Source of the DNA: Parvularcula sp. BBD 1991-13
Lineage (GTDB): Bacteria > Pseudomonadota > Alphaproteobacteria > Caulobacterales > Parvularculaceae
DNA length: 64,000 nt
Direction of reading: 5' to 3'
Assembly (NCBI GenBank): GCA_001657385.1
Contig: LYSZ01000003.1
Location: 129,001-193,000 of the forward strand
Of the stretch, positions 1-8,305 are shown one piece after another. The notes under the pieces were generated by a model. It made no database searches, was not told where the DNA came from, and saw only the letters and a program-made list of their open reading frames with translations. A program made the position numbers and the translations under genes. Within the stretch, counting starts at the first letter, position 1. Each line of letters starts with the position of its first letter.

Positions 1-42
1 CCACGCTCTTAAGGACTCAACGAAGTGTCGATACGAAGAAGC

Positions 43-480
43 TCAGTCGTCGGGGAACGCGTTCCTTAAGAGCCTGACGATCGTCGCCGCGTCCTCTTCC
101 GTGAGGTCTCGAAACAAGGCCTCAACGATTTCTGTTCTGATCTCGGCAACTTGCGCCGCTTTTTCTCGACCCTTGTCCGTGATCAGTACGACCTTGGCTC
201 GCTTGTCTGCTTCGTCCTGACGACGAATGATGTAACCTTGGGTTTCCAGTCTTTTGAGAGATCGTCCAGCATTACTGCGATCGACCGTCAGAGCTGCCGA
301 GAGCTCATCCTGTGTCATGGCGCTATCCTCACGGCCTAAAACGCTTACGAGTCTGGCTTCCGTGTGATTCAAGCCCACAGCCGCAAGCGTGCTCTCTGCA
401 AGGCGAAACCGTCTTTGCGCTAGCGTGCCGACAAGATCGAAAAGTTCTGAATAGCTGCCGACTTGCTCTCTATTTGACAT
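43..480 (-). CDS. MarR family transcriptional regulator
   Basis: A 145-residue protein with the typical MarR length and layout: an N-terminal dimerisation helix, then a winged helix at about residues 45-105 containing MTQDELSAALTVDRSNAGRSL as helix-turn-helix and the wing text GYIIRRQDEADKRAKVVLITDKG, which carries the characteristic D-x-R wing pattern. It most likely represses itself and the divergent methyltransferase, because a 34-bp perfect palindrome lies in the short gap between them. The effector ligand cannot be inferred. The family call is firm from the wing signature; the target is inference from position. Confidence 0.9.
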   Translation of the reverse strand: MSNREQVGSYSELFDLVGTLAQRRFRLAESTLAAVGLNHTEARLVSVLGREDSAMTQDELSAALTVDRSNAGRSLKRLETQGYIIRRQDEADKRAKVVLITDKGREKAAQVAEIRTEIVEALFRDLTEEDAATIVRLLRNAFPDD

Positions 481-496
481 TCAAATCTTTCCATGC

Positions 497-530
497 GTAA
501 TATATATGCGTGCGCACGCATATATATTAC
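497..530. promoter_or_regulatory. 34-bp perfect palindrome, probable MarR operator
   Basis: The half site GTAATATATATGCGTGC is followed immediately by its exact reverse complement. It sits between the starts of the divergent MarR regulator and the methyltransferase, ending about 10 bases before the methyltransferase ATG. Position and symmetry suggest a dimer-binding operator that would block both promoters. As RNA it would also make a strong stem next to the start codon. Confidence 0.7.
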
Positions 531-539
531 TGAAATCAA

Positions 540-1130
540 ATGGGGATGAAAATGGATATTGAAAGAGCAAGCGAGGTTATGGGTCCAATGTTCAGCGCGG
601 TATCGGAAGACGCTTCGACCGCTTTAAGGGCGCTCGAACTTAACTCAGATTCTGACATTCTGGACGTGGGTACCGGAGAAGCGCAGTTTGCCATTTATCT
701 AGCCCTCCAAGGTTACGACGTGCTGACCGGTGAACCGGCAACCGACACGTCTCAATACGCCGGCAAGGATTGGATGGACAAAGCGGATAAGCTGGGCGTG
801 TTGAATCATATTCGATTTCAAGCATTCGATGCGAGTGACATACCTTTCCCCGAGAAGGCTTTCGACGCGGTTTTCTTTTTTGGCGTCCTTCACCACATAG
901 ATGAAGAACTGCGGCGCAGTGTGTTTCGCGAAGCTCTCCGTGTAATGAAACCGGATGGCGCGATTGTGTTCTTCGAGCCTAAGTCGGAGACGTTGGAAAT
1001 GGTGTGGAAATCCGACCCTGATCATCCCGTCGCTGCCAATCCGGTGGACTATGCCTCGGGCCTCAACATTACAGCGTCAAAGATGACCGGTTCGCTCATG
1101 GACATATACATCTTTCAAAAGGCGACGTAG
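540..1130 (+). CDS. SAM-dependent class I methyltransferase
   Basis: A 196-residue Rossmann-fold methyltransferase. Motif I is seen as ILDVGTGEAQFA near residue 40, and the post-motif segment FDAVFFFGVLHHIDEELRRS marks the UbiE/Methyltransf_11-like group. A motif III-like VMKPDGAIVFFEPK follows. The substrate cannot be told. Two further in-frame ATGs lie at 546 and 552; the one at 552 has GGGGAT just upstream and could be the real start. The gene is divergent from a MarR regulator across a palindrome, so the pair probably responds to a small molecule. The flanking IS remnant hints at an acquired module. Confidence 0.85.
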   Translation: MGMKMDIERASEVMGPMFSAVSEDASTALRALELNSDSDILDVGTGEAQFAIYLALQGYDVLTGEPATDTSQYAGKDWMDKADKLGVLNHIRFQAFDASDIPFPEKAFDAVFFFGVLHHIDEELRRSVFREALRVMKPDGAIVFFEPKSETLEMVWKSDPDHPVAANPVDYASGLNITASKMTGSLMDIYIFQKAT

Positions 1131-1241
1131 AATTGAGCACTGGCGGTCCAGGAGTCTCAAGCCGCAAGAGTCCGCTTTGAACGAAACTAGTCGATCAAAT
1201 CTTCGATCAGAAATGTCCATTTCGGGCCAATCCCGGTCCTG

Positions 1242-1691
1242 GGGAAGCAGCGGAAAAGGGGGGCGCAAAACCAGGAGATCGGACGTTCGCGGGGTGGTCG
1301 GACCACAAAAATCCACGCGATCACGGACCGCCTCTGTCGACCAATCCGGTTCATGCTGACGGGCGGGCATGTGCCAGACTGTGTGGTTGCAGAGCCTCTT
1401 CTTCGCCTGCTGCCGTCGCGGGTGAACGTCGTGCAGGGCGACAAGGGCTATGATAGCAATGCCGTCCATTCACAGATTGAATCGGCGGGCGCGACTCCGA
1501 ACATTCCGCCCAAGTCCAACCGGCGCTACAAGCCAGGCTTCTCGCCAGCGCTCTACAGAGACCGCAACGCCGTCGAGCGAATGTTCGGGCGGTTGAAAGA
1601 CTTTCGCCGGATCGGAACCCGCTATGACCGAAGGGCTGATGTCTTCCTCTCCGCCGTATACCTCGCGGCAATCGTCAGTTACTGGTTATGA
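1242..1691 (+). pseudogene. IS5-family transposase, 5'-truncated remnant
   Basis: This is the C-terminal half of an IS5/IS427-type DDE transposase. The frame stays open upstream of the first ATG (1353) and reads GKQRKRGAQNQEIGRSRGG and TTKIHAITDRLCRPIRFML, both diagnostic of the family. It continues through HGDKGYDS-like text (VVQGDKGYDSNA), NIPPKSNRRYK, and the terminal RNAVERMFGRLKDFRRIGTRYD block that carries the catalytic Glu. The N-terminal part with the first catalytic Asp is missing and a TAG lies at 1188, so it cannot be active. I did not find a matching pair of terminal inverted repeats. Confidence 0.85.
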
Positions 1692-1700
1692 GTCCGGACC

Positions 1701-2342
1701 CTAATAAGGCAGATAAGCCGGATTCGCGAGGGTGACGGCGGCGTCGAACTTCAGATCGGAGCTTTCGGCGTGCTGCTGATGGACCTCGACAGCGATCGCG
1801 TTGTCCCCGTCGCGCAGCAGCGATACAGGAACGGGCAACGCCGAATAGCCGGTCACCTTGCCGACGCCTTCCGCGCCGTAATTCGCCACGTCGCCCTCGG
1901 GCAGGCGAACGCGCCCGATTTCTCTTGCGTTGACGAAAACAACGCACCCGTCGTCACAGGCGACGAAAACCGTAATGGCGGCCTGGTTTTCCGGCAATGA
2001 CGACCGGTCGACGGAGAATGTCCGCGCAAAATAGGCGGCGGGATATTTTCCCTTCGGCGCCGCTGAAAACGGCAGCGCAAAATCGCCCCGTTCCGGTATC
2101 GCGGTCGCAATGTCGTCATACCCGTAGCCGAGGGGGGACGCCCCTTCGCCTGTAACAAGGCTGTCCGACGGGCTGGCGGCCCAGTTCGCGCCCAGCCGGT
2201 CATGTCCCGTGTAATATGACCAGGTCGCGCCGGGCGGCAGGAGGAAGGATTTTTCCGCCGCATACAGCTCCGACTGTGAAAACAAAACCCCAACCGTAAG
2301 GGCAGCCATCAGGCGCCGGCGAAAAACAACCTCTTTATGCAT
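1701..2342 (-). CDS. Exported jelly-roll-like hypothetical protein
   Basis: A 213-residue protein with an N-terminal signal peptide (positively charged start, hydrophobic MAALTVGVLFS, cleavage near YAA-EKS). The mature part resembles galactose-binding/jelly-roll modules that follow the pattern 'ARTFSV...A(I/V)TVFVACDDGCVVFVNAREIGRVRLP ... LLRDGDNAIAVEVHQ', as seen at about residues 110-195. Such modules are usually attached to larger phosphoesterases or surface proteins; here the module stands alone. A GGAG ribosome-binding site lies about 8 bases before the ATG. It is transcribed toward the transposase remnant, and its end is 10 bases from it. The function is unknown. Confidence 0.6.
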   Translation of the reverse strand: MHKEVVFRRRLMAALTVGVLFSQSELYAAEKSFLLPPGATWSYYTGHDRLGANWAASPSDSLVTGEGASPLGYGYDDIATAIPERGDFALPFSAAPKGKYPAAYFARTFSVDRSSLPENQAAITVFVACDDGCVVFVNAREIGRVRLPEGDVANYGAEGVGKVTGYSALPVPVSLLRDGDNAIAVEVHQQHAESSDLKFDAAVTLANPAYLPY

Positions 2343-3179
2343 GTGCCAATCTCCGTGGGATAAAGCGCAATCATGTTCGCAACCGCGCTGACATTGTGAA
2401 AATCAATTGTTTAAATCATTCAATAAATCCGCTCGCCGGGAGACGTCGAGCCAGAGCGCCGGGCAAATAGCGGCGACGGCGCGACGACGCGCCTGAAGCT
2501 GGCCTACATAAACCCAAAAGGCTGCTCCGTCTACTTACTTTCATATCGCCTCATCCGCCGGCGCGGGAAGACGCCGCACGACCAGTACAGACCGGAGTAG
2601 AGCCGTGACGATCCCGCACGCGATCCGGTTCACAACACTGCGCAAGATCGTGACGTGGAGATTCTTCGGATCGCGTCAAAGAGAATCCACCCTAAAATCG
2701 TCGTCATTCACGATTTTCACATGATACAGTCAACGATCGTTTGATTTCCCGCGCGCACATGTTGCATTGTCGGATCGAGGCGTTATGGTAACTCCTCTTT
2801 TTTAATTTGCATACGTATTGTTTCACCGCTTTCGACTAGATTGAACAGACCAGGGTCGAAACCGCGCAAACCACAACCGCTTCGCAGCTCGAAGCCGCCC
2901 GACCTGAGCCGGCCAAACGGTCGGCTCAGCCCTTGAGACTTTGCCGATAGCTCGTGAACGCTCAGATGATGAGACCTTTCTTTTTTTAAACTGGCGCACC
3001 CGCACCCTAAAAGGCGGCCGCGTTCATGACGAGAACCGCGAACAGGGCCCGTGAACAGGGCCCGTGAACAGGGACAGCAAGCCGGAACCGCAACGCAAGG
3101 CGCTGCGCAACGGCCTTTATCGAGAGGAGTTCGACACCCCGCCGACGCACAGGGAAACAAGCAGTTTATTTTCCTTACA
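2343..3179. other. Gene-poor stretch upstream of the lasso locus
   Basis: I see no supportable gene in these roughly 840 bases. It must hold the promoter of the exported protein on the minus strand and that of the kinase operon on the plus strand, but I cannot place either with confidence. Its right end contains a 13-bp tandem repeat (3040-3073). Confidence 0.5.
3040..3073. repeat. 13-bp tandem repeat, 2.6 copies
   Basis: The unit GAACAGGGCCCGT occurs at 3040-3052 and 3053-3065, then eight bases of a third copy at 3066-3073. GGGCCC is itself palindromic. It lies about 110 bases upstream of the kinase start, so it could be slippage-prone leader DNA or a repeated binding site. Confidence 0.8.
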
Positions 3180-3791
3180 ATGATATTATTTTCAGGAACA
3201 TCGACATTGCCAGTTTATAGTTTTGATCCGCAATCTGATATCGGTTTCGTATACTGGGTGACAGGTTTGCCTGGCGCCGGAAAATCAACCTTCGCCCGCG
3301 CCCTGAACGACAGCCTGAAACAGGCGGGCGTTCCCTCCCTGCTCATCGATAGCGACCAGTTCCGCAATGCGCTTGGCAACGCCTTTGGTTTCGACCGCGA
3401 AAGCCGGCGCGAGCTTGGCGCCGCCTATGGCCGCCTGTCCGATCTTTTCAGCCGGCAGGGGCTCGACATCGTCTGCGCCACGACATCGCTTTTCGAGGAT
3501 GTCCGGCGCTGGAACCGCGAACACCTGGCGCATTACCAGGAAATTTACATCCAGACCCCGTCGGACCTGATCGTCCGCCGCCACCCGAGAGGGCTTTACG
3601 CGCGCGCCCTGGAAAAGCGCGTCAGAAACGTTCCCGGCGTCGATCAGTATATTGAGGAACCCAGGGAGCCGGATGTGGTGATCGACAACACCGACGACGT
3701 CACGCCGGACGACCTGAACGCTTATGCGGCGCGCATCGTCATGGAACGTTTCGCCCATTCCCGCACAGAACAAAAAGGAACCGCCTTATAA
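3180..3791 (+). CDS. Adenylyl-sulfate-kinase-like kinase in lasso locus
   Basis: A 203-residue P-loop kinase of the APS kinase (CysC) family. The Walker A motif GLPGAGKST is at residues 29-37, followed by LLIDSDQFRNAL (counterpart of the CysC DGDNVR segment), GFDRESRRE, and a C-terminal QTPSDLIVRRHPRGLYARAL and VPGVDQYIEEPREPDVVID, all in CysC order. Known CysC makes PAPS, but there is no ATP sulfurylase nearby. The gene overlaps the TPR-LicD gene by one base (TAATG), so a tailoring role (phosphoryl transfer to the peptide or to a LicD substrate) is inferred. I chose the ATG at 3180 because upstream sequence to a GTG at 3051 is repeat-derived and unlike the family. Confidence 0.8.
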   Translation: MILFSGTSTLPVYSFDPQSDIGFVYWVTGLPGAGKSTFARALNDSLKQAGVPSLLIDSDQFRNALGNAFGFDRESRRELGAAYGRLSDLFSRQGLDIVCATTSLFEDVRRWNREHLAHYQEIYIQTPSDLIVRRHPRGLYARALEKRVRNVPGVDQYIEEPREPDVVIDNTDDVTPDDLNAYAARIVMERFAHSRTEQKGTAL

Positions 3792-5140
3792 TGCTTGACG
3801 CCTCCGACACTTCTCCATCCGTTGACCCGCTCCTGAAACGAGGTTTCAACTTCCACGAAGCCGGCAACAACCTCGCCGCAGCGAAGATCTTCGAGATCGC
3901 CTATCGTCGCGACCCGTCTTCCATCGCCGCCATCCTCAACATGGGTTCGTCCTATTACAAGGCGAAGCATTATCCGGAAGCGGAAGAGGCCTACAAGGAG
4001 GCGCTGAAGACCGATCCCGACAATGCAACCGCCCATTACGGCCTCGGCATGATCTATGAGGAAATCGGCGACCGCCCGGCCTCCCGCGCGCGCTTCCAAA
4101 AGGCGGCGGCGCTTTCCCCTGACGCCGGCAAGCCGTGGATGTCCCTGGCGCAGGTCACGCACGAAGAAACCCCGCGTCTTCAGGCGCTGAAACGCGCGAC
4201 CGACTGGGCGAAAAGGCAGCTTGAAAACGACGCCCTCTCCGTCGAAGCCCTGAAAGAATTGATTACATATTTTCAGGAAGCAAAAATGCATGACGAGGTC
4301 AGGCGCGCATGCACGTTGGCGCTGCAACACAAACCTCAGTCGCAAAGCCTCATGGAGGCGCTCGCCAGCAGCCACCTCTGGCTGCACGATTATGAAACGG
4401 CGGCGGGCCTGAAACGCAGCGTGATTATGACATGTGAACCGACATATACAAGACCGGTGAAAGATGAGGCCTTCGCCAAATCGGCCACCAAAACGCTGAT
4501 CGAGATCCACGAAACCCTGACCGCCGCAAAGATTCCGTTTTTCCTCGTCGGCGGCACCTTGCTCGGGTTCATTCGCGACAACGGCGTTATTCCGCATGAC
4601 AAGGATGTCGATATCGGCGTCATGGACGACGTCTCGAACAAGGACGTGATCGAAGCCATGCGGAACAATATCGAGTTCACCTGTCCTCTGACTTACGCCG
4701 ATGACGATATTTATCTGAATGTCAGTCACGGCTCGACCGGCATCGACGTCTTCCGGCATGAACGGGACAACGACCATATCTGGTGCGGCATCAACCGCCG
4801 CGCCGGCGCGATGAAATGGCGCTACAGGGCTTTCGGCTTCAAGCAGGCTGAAATCCTTGACCGGACATTCGCCGTTCCGGACGACTGCCCGCAATATCTG
4901 ACAGACCTGTTCGGGGCCTGGGAAACGCCAGACGTCGGCTATCAGTCGGTTCTTTCTTCGCCAGCCCGTTTTGATACGGATCATCATTTTCTGCGCTATA
5001 TGAGCTATTATCGCTTGTGGCTCGCGGTGCACAGGAAGAATACGGACCTTCTCAACCGGACGCTCGAACAGACGCCAGAGGACGTCAGGAACGATTCCGA
5101 GTTGAATGAGCGGCTGGCGTTTTTGAATCAGCGTTCGTAA
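3791..5140 (+). CDS. TPR repeat protein fused to LicD-family nucleotidyltransferase
   Basis: A 449-residue protein. Residues about 10-200 contain tetratricopeptide-type helices (for example YYKAKHYPEAEEAYKEALKT and NATAHYGLGMIYEEIGDRPAS). From about residue 235 comes a LicD/fukutin-like domain: FLVGGTLLGFIRDNGVIP then DKDVDIG, with the metal-binding pair D272 and D274. LicD enzymes move phosphocholine-type groups from a nucleotide carrier onto acceptors. Starting one base inside the kinase gene and ending 64 bases before a lasso precursor, it is probably a tailoring enzyme, with the TPR part holding the precursor or B/C proteins. That role is inference; the domain calls are firm. Confidence 0.8.
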   Translation: MLDASDTSPSVDPLLKRGFNFHEAGNNLAAAKIFEIAYRRDPSSIAAILNMGSSYYKAKHYPEAEEAYKEALKTDPDNATAHYGLGMIYEEIGDRPASRARFQKAAALSPDAGKPWMSLAQVTHEETPRLQALKRATDWAKRQLENDALSVEALKELITYFQEAKMHDEVRRACTLALQHKPQSQSLMEALASSHLWLHDYETAAGLKRSVIMTCEPTYTRPVKDEAFAKSATKTLIEIHETLTAAKIPFFLVGGTLLGFIRDNGVIPHDKDVDIGVMDDVSNKDVIEAMRNNIEFTCPLTYADDDIYLNVSHGSTGIDVFRHERDNDHIWCGINRRAGAMKWRYRAFGFKQAEILDRTFAVPDDCPQYLTDLFGAWETPDVGYQSVLSSPARFDTDHHFLRYMSYYRLWLAVHRKNTDLLNRTLEQTPEDVRNDSELNERLAFLNQRS

Positions 5141-5204
5141 CGCAAAGCGCGCTTGTCCAGGATCGGCATTCATTATTTCAGATTTACGCTTGAGGACACT
5201 TTCT

Positions 5205-5354
5205 ATGGCATGGACGATTATTGAGCTTGGCGTAGCGTCACAAACCACAAAAGGCTCGCTCGGCACATTTGTCGAGGTAAGCGTGGTTTCCGGCACGGTC
5301 TGTCATCCGAGTTTTTCCGTTGACGGAAACGGAACCTGCGGGTGTCTCGAATGA
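5205..5354 (+). CDS. Lasso peptide precursor A1
   Basis: A 49-residue peptide. The leader is MAWTIIELGVASQTTK, with Thr at -2 relative to the core glycine, the conserved leader threonine of lasso precursors, and an LGxAS..TKG pattern like that of proteobacterial precursors such as astexin. The predicted core is 33 residues, starting GSLGTFVEV; Glu24 is core position 8, giving a possible Gly1-Glu8 isopeptide ring. The tail has VCHPSF and ends TCGCLE, with cysteines at residues 33, 45 and 47. Its stop overlaps the ATG of the B gene (ATGA). G+C is 80/150, higher than A2. Confidence 0.85.
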   Translation: MAWTIIELGVASQTTKGSLGTFVEVSVVSGTVCHPSFSVDGNGTCGCLE

Positions 5355-6127
5355 CGTCAACGCAAACCATGCCCCGCGCCGCCCAAACGACCGACGAACC
5401 GAAAAATCCGGGCAACGCCATGCCGCAACAGGTCTTTCAGGCCAAGGCGGCGAGTTATTGCCTGCTGGATAGCGTTTCAATCTTTCTTGACCGCGAAAAC
5501 GACCGGTATCACTACCTCGACAGGGAGAAAACCGGACTTCTCGATGCGCTCCGCCGCGGCTTTGGCCCCGACGGCGTGGCGCGGGGCGCCGCCGGCCCCG
5601 TGGACGCAAGCGTCGTCAAGGAGCTGACGGAAAAACGCCTTCTGACGACGCAGGCGAAGGACGGCAAAGCGCTTCAGCCCGTCTCCCATACGCCGCCCAT
5701 CTCTTCCGTATACGATGATTACTGGAAGCCGCAACTCTACCCGGCGACGATCGCGCACCTGGCCGTTCAACACCTCTCCGTCCTGCGCCGGATCAAAACG
5801 GAGAGCCTTTTCGAAACGACGCAAAAAGCGGAACGGGCGAAAGCCTCCATCGCCGGACGCGAAAAGGCTGTCGCCGAAACGGAACTGCGCGCAAAAGCGA
5901 AGAAAATAATCGATTCGCGATATTTTGTTTATACGTATAGAGATAAGTGCCTCTTCGATTCCTACCTCTTTTTCACCTATTTCGTGAACAGACGCATTCC
6001 CGTCAACTGGGTTTTCGGCGTCAACCTATATCCGTTCGCGGCGCATTGTTGGGTCGAATATGAAGGATTGGTTATGAACGACCCGCTGGAACGCGTTGCG
6101 GCCTTCACGCCGATCTACGTCATTTAA
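5351..6127 (+). CDS. Lasso peptide B protein: fused leader-binding and leader-peptidase domains
   Basis: A 258-residue fused B protein, as is usual in proteobacteria. Residues about 25-100 form the PqqD/RRE-like B1 part (SIFLDRENDRYHYLDREKTG is the typical beta-strand/helix text) that would bind the leader. The C-terminal part is transglutaminase-like: C200 in DKCLFDSYLFF, H232 in AAHCWVEYEG and D244 in LVMNDPLE form the expected Cys-His-Asp triad that removes the leader after the conserved Thr-x. I start it at the ATG at 5351, overlapping the A1 stop by four bases (translational coupling), rather than the GTG nine bases earlier. Confidence 0.9.
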   Translation: MTSTQTMPRAAQTTDEPKNPGNAMPQQVFQAKAASYCLLDSVSIFLDRENDRYHYLDREKTGLLDALRRGFGPDGVARGAAGPVDASVVKELTEKRLLTTQAKDGKALQPVSHTPPISSVYDDYWKPQLYPATIAHLAVQHLSVLRRIKTESLFETTQKAERAKASIAGREKAVAETELRAKAKKIIDSRYFVYTYRDKCLFDSYLFFTYFVNRRIPVNWVFGVNLYPFAAHCWVEYEGLVMNDPLERVAAFTPIYVI

Positions 6128-6141
6128 GGAAGCGTCACCGC

Positions 6142-7953
6142 ATGATCAACTACTTCCTTCTCGCCTGGGACCCCGACAACAAAGAACATGTCACGAATGC
6201 GGACAAACTTCTGCAAACGGTCAGGGGGGCGCCGAACGATTTCGAGCCGGTTTTCAACGCCGAGGGCGTCGCCGTCTACGTTCAGGGAGACTGCACCGAG
6301 ACCGTATTCCCCCTGGATAACGGGATGGGGCTCATTCTCGGCCGGCTGTTCCATAATGTTCAGTCACCGGATGACGACGCCAAGGTCAACGGCGCCATAA
6401 AAAAATCCACCAGGGAGATTGTCGACAGCCGCGGCGAGCACCTGACCCGCAACTACTGGGGGTCTTACCTTACCGTGATCAGGGGCGCCGACAAGACGCT
6501 TCTGGTCGGACGGGATTGCAGTTGCCTGCAACTTTGCTACACGACCTGGCTGGACGGCGTCTTTTGCGCTTTTTCCAATCTGGACGCCCTGCCCTTTTAC
6601 GAGTCCGTCCGTAAAGATATCAACTGGTCGTATCTGACCCAGTTCGCCCGCTACACGCACCTGCCGCTGATCGAAACCGGCCTGCAACACGTGGAACAAC
6701 TGGCGGGTGGCGAAACCGCGGAAATCAACCTGCAAACCGGAGCGGTTGAAAAATTCCGGAACTGGCGGCCGGAAGAGTTCACGGAAAACCCGATCGAGGA
6801 TTTCGAGACGGCGCGCCGCACGCTCCACACCACACTCCTCGCGACGCTGTCCGCACAGGCGAAGCCATATGACAACATCGCCGTGATGTTGTCCGGCGGG
6901 CTCGATTCGTCGATCCTCCTCGCCTGCCTGCGCAATGTTCATCCGGACGCGGAGGTCTACGCCAAGCACCTCCTCTCCATGGAGAACGACCTCAGCGAGG
7001 CGCACTACGCCCGCGCGATGGCGGATGCGTATGGCGTCGAAATGGCCGTGGAGGAGCAGGAGGCGGGAACGAACACCAGCTACATCGGACACGTCACGCC
7101 GCCCTGGCCCATCCCCGTCGACCGGGACTATATGGAGGACAACGACGCCAACGCGGCCGCGATCCGGAAAGGCGCCGACTACATCGAAAGCCGCAACATC
7201 CAGGCGTTTTTTAAAGGCCAGGGCGGCGACATCGTGTTCTTCAAGCGGCCGGAGATCGCGCCCCTGTTCGACTACCGCAGGAAACACCCCTTCGACCGGC
7301 AATATTACGAGATCCTGATGAACACCGCCCGGCTGACGCAAATGTCCGTGTGGAAACTGCGCAAGGCCGTGCGGCGCAACGACCGCAACGCGGTGCGCAG
7401 GCCGGACACGCGGAACATCTTCCTCGCCGCGGACTTCATGGCCGACGCGCCCGCGCGCAGCCCCTATGACGAGCATCCGTGGTTTCGCGGGGATACGGAC
7501 TTTTCCTTCGGCAAGCAGCACCAGCTCCAGCAGTTCACGGTCTTCAACCACTACGCCCAGCGCTGGACGCCGAGCAAGCCGGAGATGCTGGCGATTTCGC
7601 CGTTCATCTGCCAGCCGCTGATGGAGGTCATGCTGCGCATACCGACGCACATCATCCTGGCGGGCGGGCGCAATCGCGGCCTGGCGCGGGAGGCGTTCAA
7701 GGCCGAGCTCGCCCCCGAGATCTACGCCCGGGAGCAGAAGGGATACGTCACCAAATACTTCTTCAACGGGCTGATCGAGAACCTGCCCGCGATCCGGGCG
7801 TATCTTTATGACGGCGTCCTCCTGAAACAGGGCTTCCTCGACCGGGCGGCGCTGGACGCGCATCTCAACGAAGACAGCATCAAGACGAAACTCGTCGGTT
7901 CTTTTTTGTTAAACGCCCTCAAGAACGAAAAATGGGCGCGGTCCGTTGCGTAA
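6142..7953 (+). CDS. Lasso cyclase C, asparagine-synthetase-like
   Basis: A 603-residue asparagine-synthetase-family protein. The N-terminal half is the degenerate glutaminase-like domain, without an N-terminal catalytic Cys (it begins MINYFLLAW). The ATP-pyrophosphatase motif SGGLDSS is at residues 251-257. Family members activate the acidic side chain of the precursor as an acyl-adenylate and close the macrolactam onto the core N-terminus. It follows the B gene by 14 bases and precedes A2 by 44, so A1-B-C-A2-A3 probably form one transcription unit. It is GC-rich throughout, unlike the AT-rich precursors just downstream. Confidence 0.9.
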   Translation: MINYFLLAWDPDNKEHVTNADKLLQTVRGAPNDFEPVFNAEGVAVYVQGDCTETVFPLDNGMGLILGRLFHNVQSPDDDAKVNGAIKKSTREIVDSRGEHLTRNYWGSYLTVIRGADKTLLVGRDCSCLQLCYTTWLDGVFCAFSNLDALPFYESVRKDINWSYLTQFARYTHLPLIETGLQHVEQLAGGETAEINLQTGAVEKFRNWRPEEFTENPIEDFETARRTLHTTLLATLSAQAKPYDNIAVMLSGGLDSSILLACLRNVHPDAEVYAKHLLSMENDLSEAHYARAMADAYGVEMAVEEQEAGTNTSYIGHVTPPWPIPVDRDYMEDNDANAAAIRKGADYIESRNIQAFFKGQGGDIVFFKRPEIAPLFDYRRKHPFDRQYYEILMNTARLTQMSVWKLRKAVRRNDRNAVRRPDTRNIFLAADFMADAPARSPYDEHPWFRGDTDFSFGKQHQLQQFTVFNHYAQRWTPSKPEMLAISPFICQPLMEVMLRIPTHIILAGGRNRGLAREAFKAELAPEIYAREQKGYVTKYFFNGLIENLPAIRAYLYDGVLLKQGFLDRAALDAHLNEDSIKTKLVGSFLLNALKNEKWARSVA

Positions 7954-7997
7954 AGTGAGGGGTGTATGTTTTTTTAAAATTTATGGTGGAGAAAAGT

Positions 7998-8144
7998 ATG
8001 ATTATCGAACTTGGACTTGCCTCTAATGCTACAAAAGGATCAATCATACCACTTTTTATTGAATTTGATGGAGATCTTACTAGAATTTGCCCGCCACCGT
8101 TCCAGTTTACACTTACAATTGGGGGTGATTTTGACTGTGATTAA
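7998..8144 (+). CDS. Lasso peptide precursor A2
   Basis: A 48-residue peptide with leader MIIELGLASNATK, only 13 residues, and a 35-residue core beginning GSIIPLFIEF. Glu22 is core position 9, so a Gly1-Glu9 ring is possible. The tail carries ICPPPF and ends GGDFDCD, with cysteines at residues 31 and 47. GGTGGAGA lies 4-11 bases before the ATG at 7998 and decides the start; an upstream GTG in frame would add an unrelated N-terminus. G+C is 55 of 147, far below the surrounding genes. Its first 30 coding bases match A3 in 27 positions, showing recent duplication. Confidence 0.85.
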   Translation: MIIELGLASNATKGSIIPLFIEFDGDLTRICPPPFQFTLTIGGDFDCD

Positions 8145-8305
8145 TCTTTTTGTGGCTGAACGAATTATCAAAAGCCAATAAAATCATAAAGACTATATTG
8201 TATCGTATACTGACAAATAACATTGATAAAAAGAGACTGTTATGGTTTAATGACATCACCGCTTCACAGCGATGTATATTTCAAAAACTTAAATGGAGAT
8301 GATCT

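Noticed and set aside
2783-3160. Open frame of 125 residues on the minus strand before the kinase
   Set aside because: It is Cys/Gly/Arg-rich, crosses the 13-bp tandem repeat, has no ribosome-binding site and matches no family I recognise.
3180-3791. Sulfate-assimilation CysC linked to the sulfotransferase at 62370-63488
   Set aside because: The two genes are almost 60 kb apart and no cysD/cysN genes accompany the kinase; its coupling to the TPR-LicD gene fits the lasso locus better.
3722-5296. Long minus-strand frame opposite the TPR-LicD gene
   Set aside because: It is the antisense shadow of a gene with clear domain signatures, a common effect in GC-rich coding DNA.
8145-8305. A fourth lasso precursor between A2 and A3
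   Set aside because: I looked for an ELG.AS..TK leader in all forward frames here and found none.
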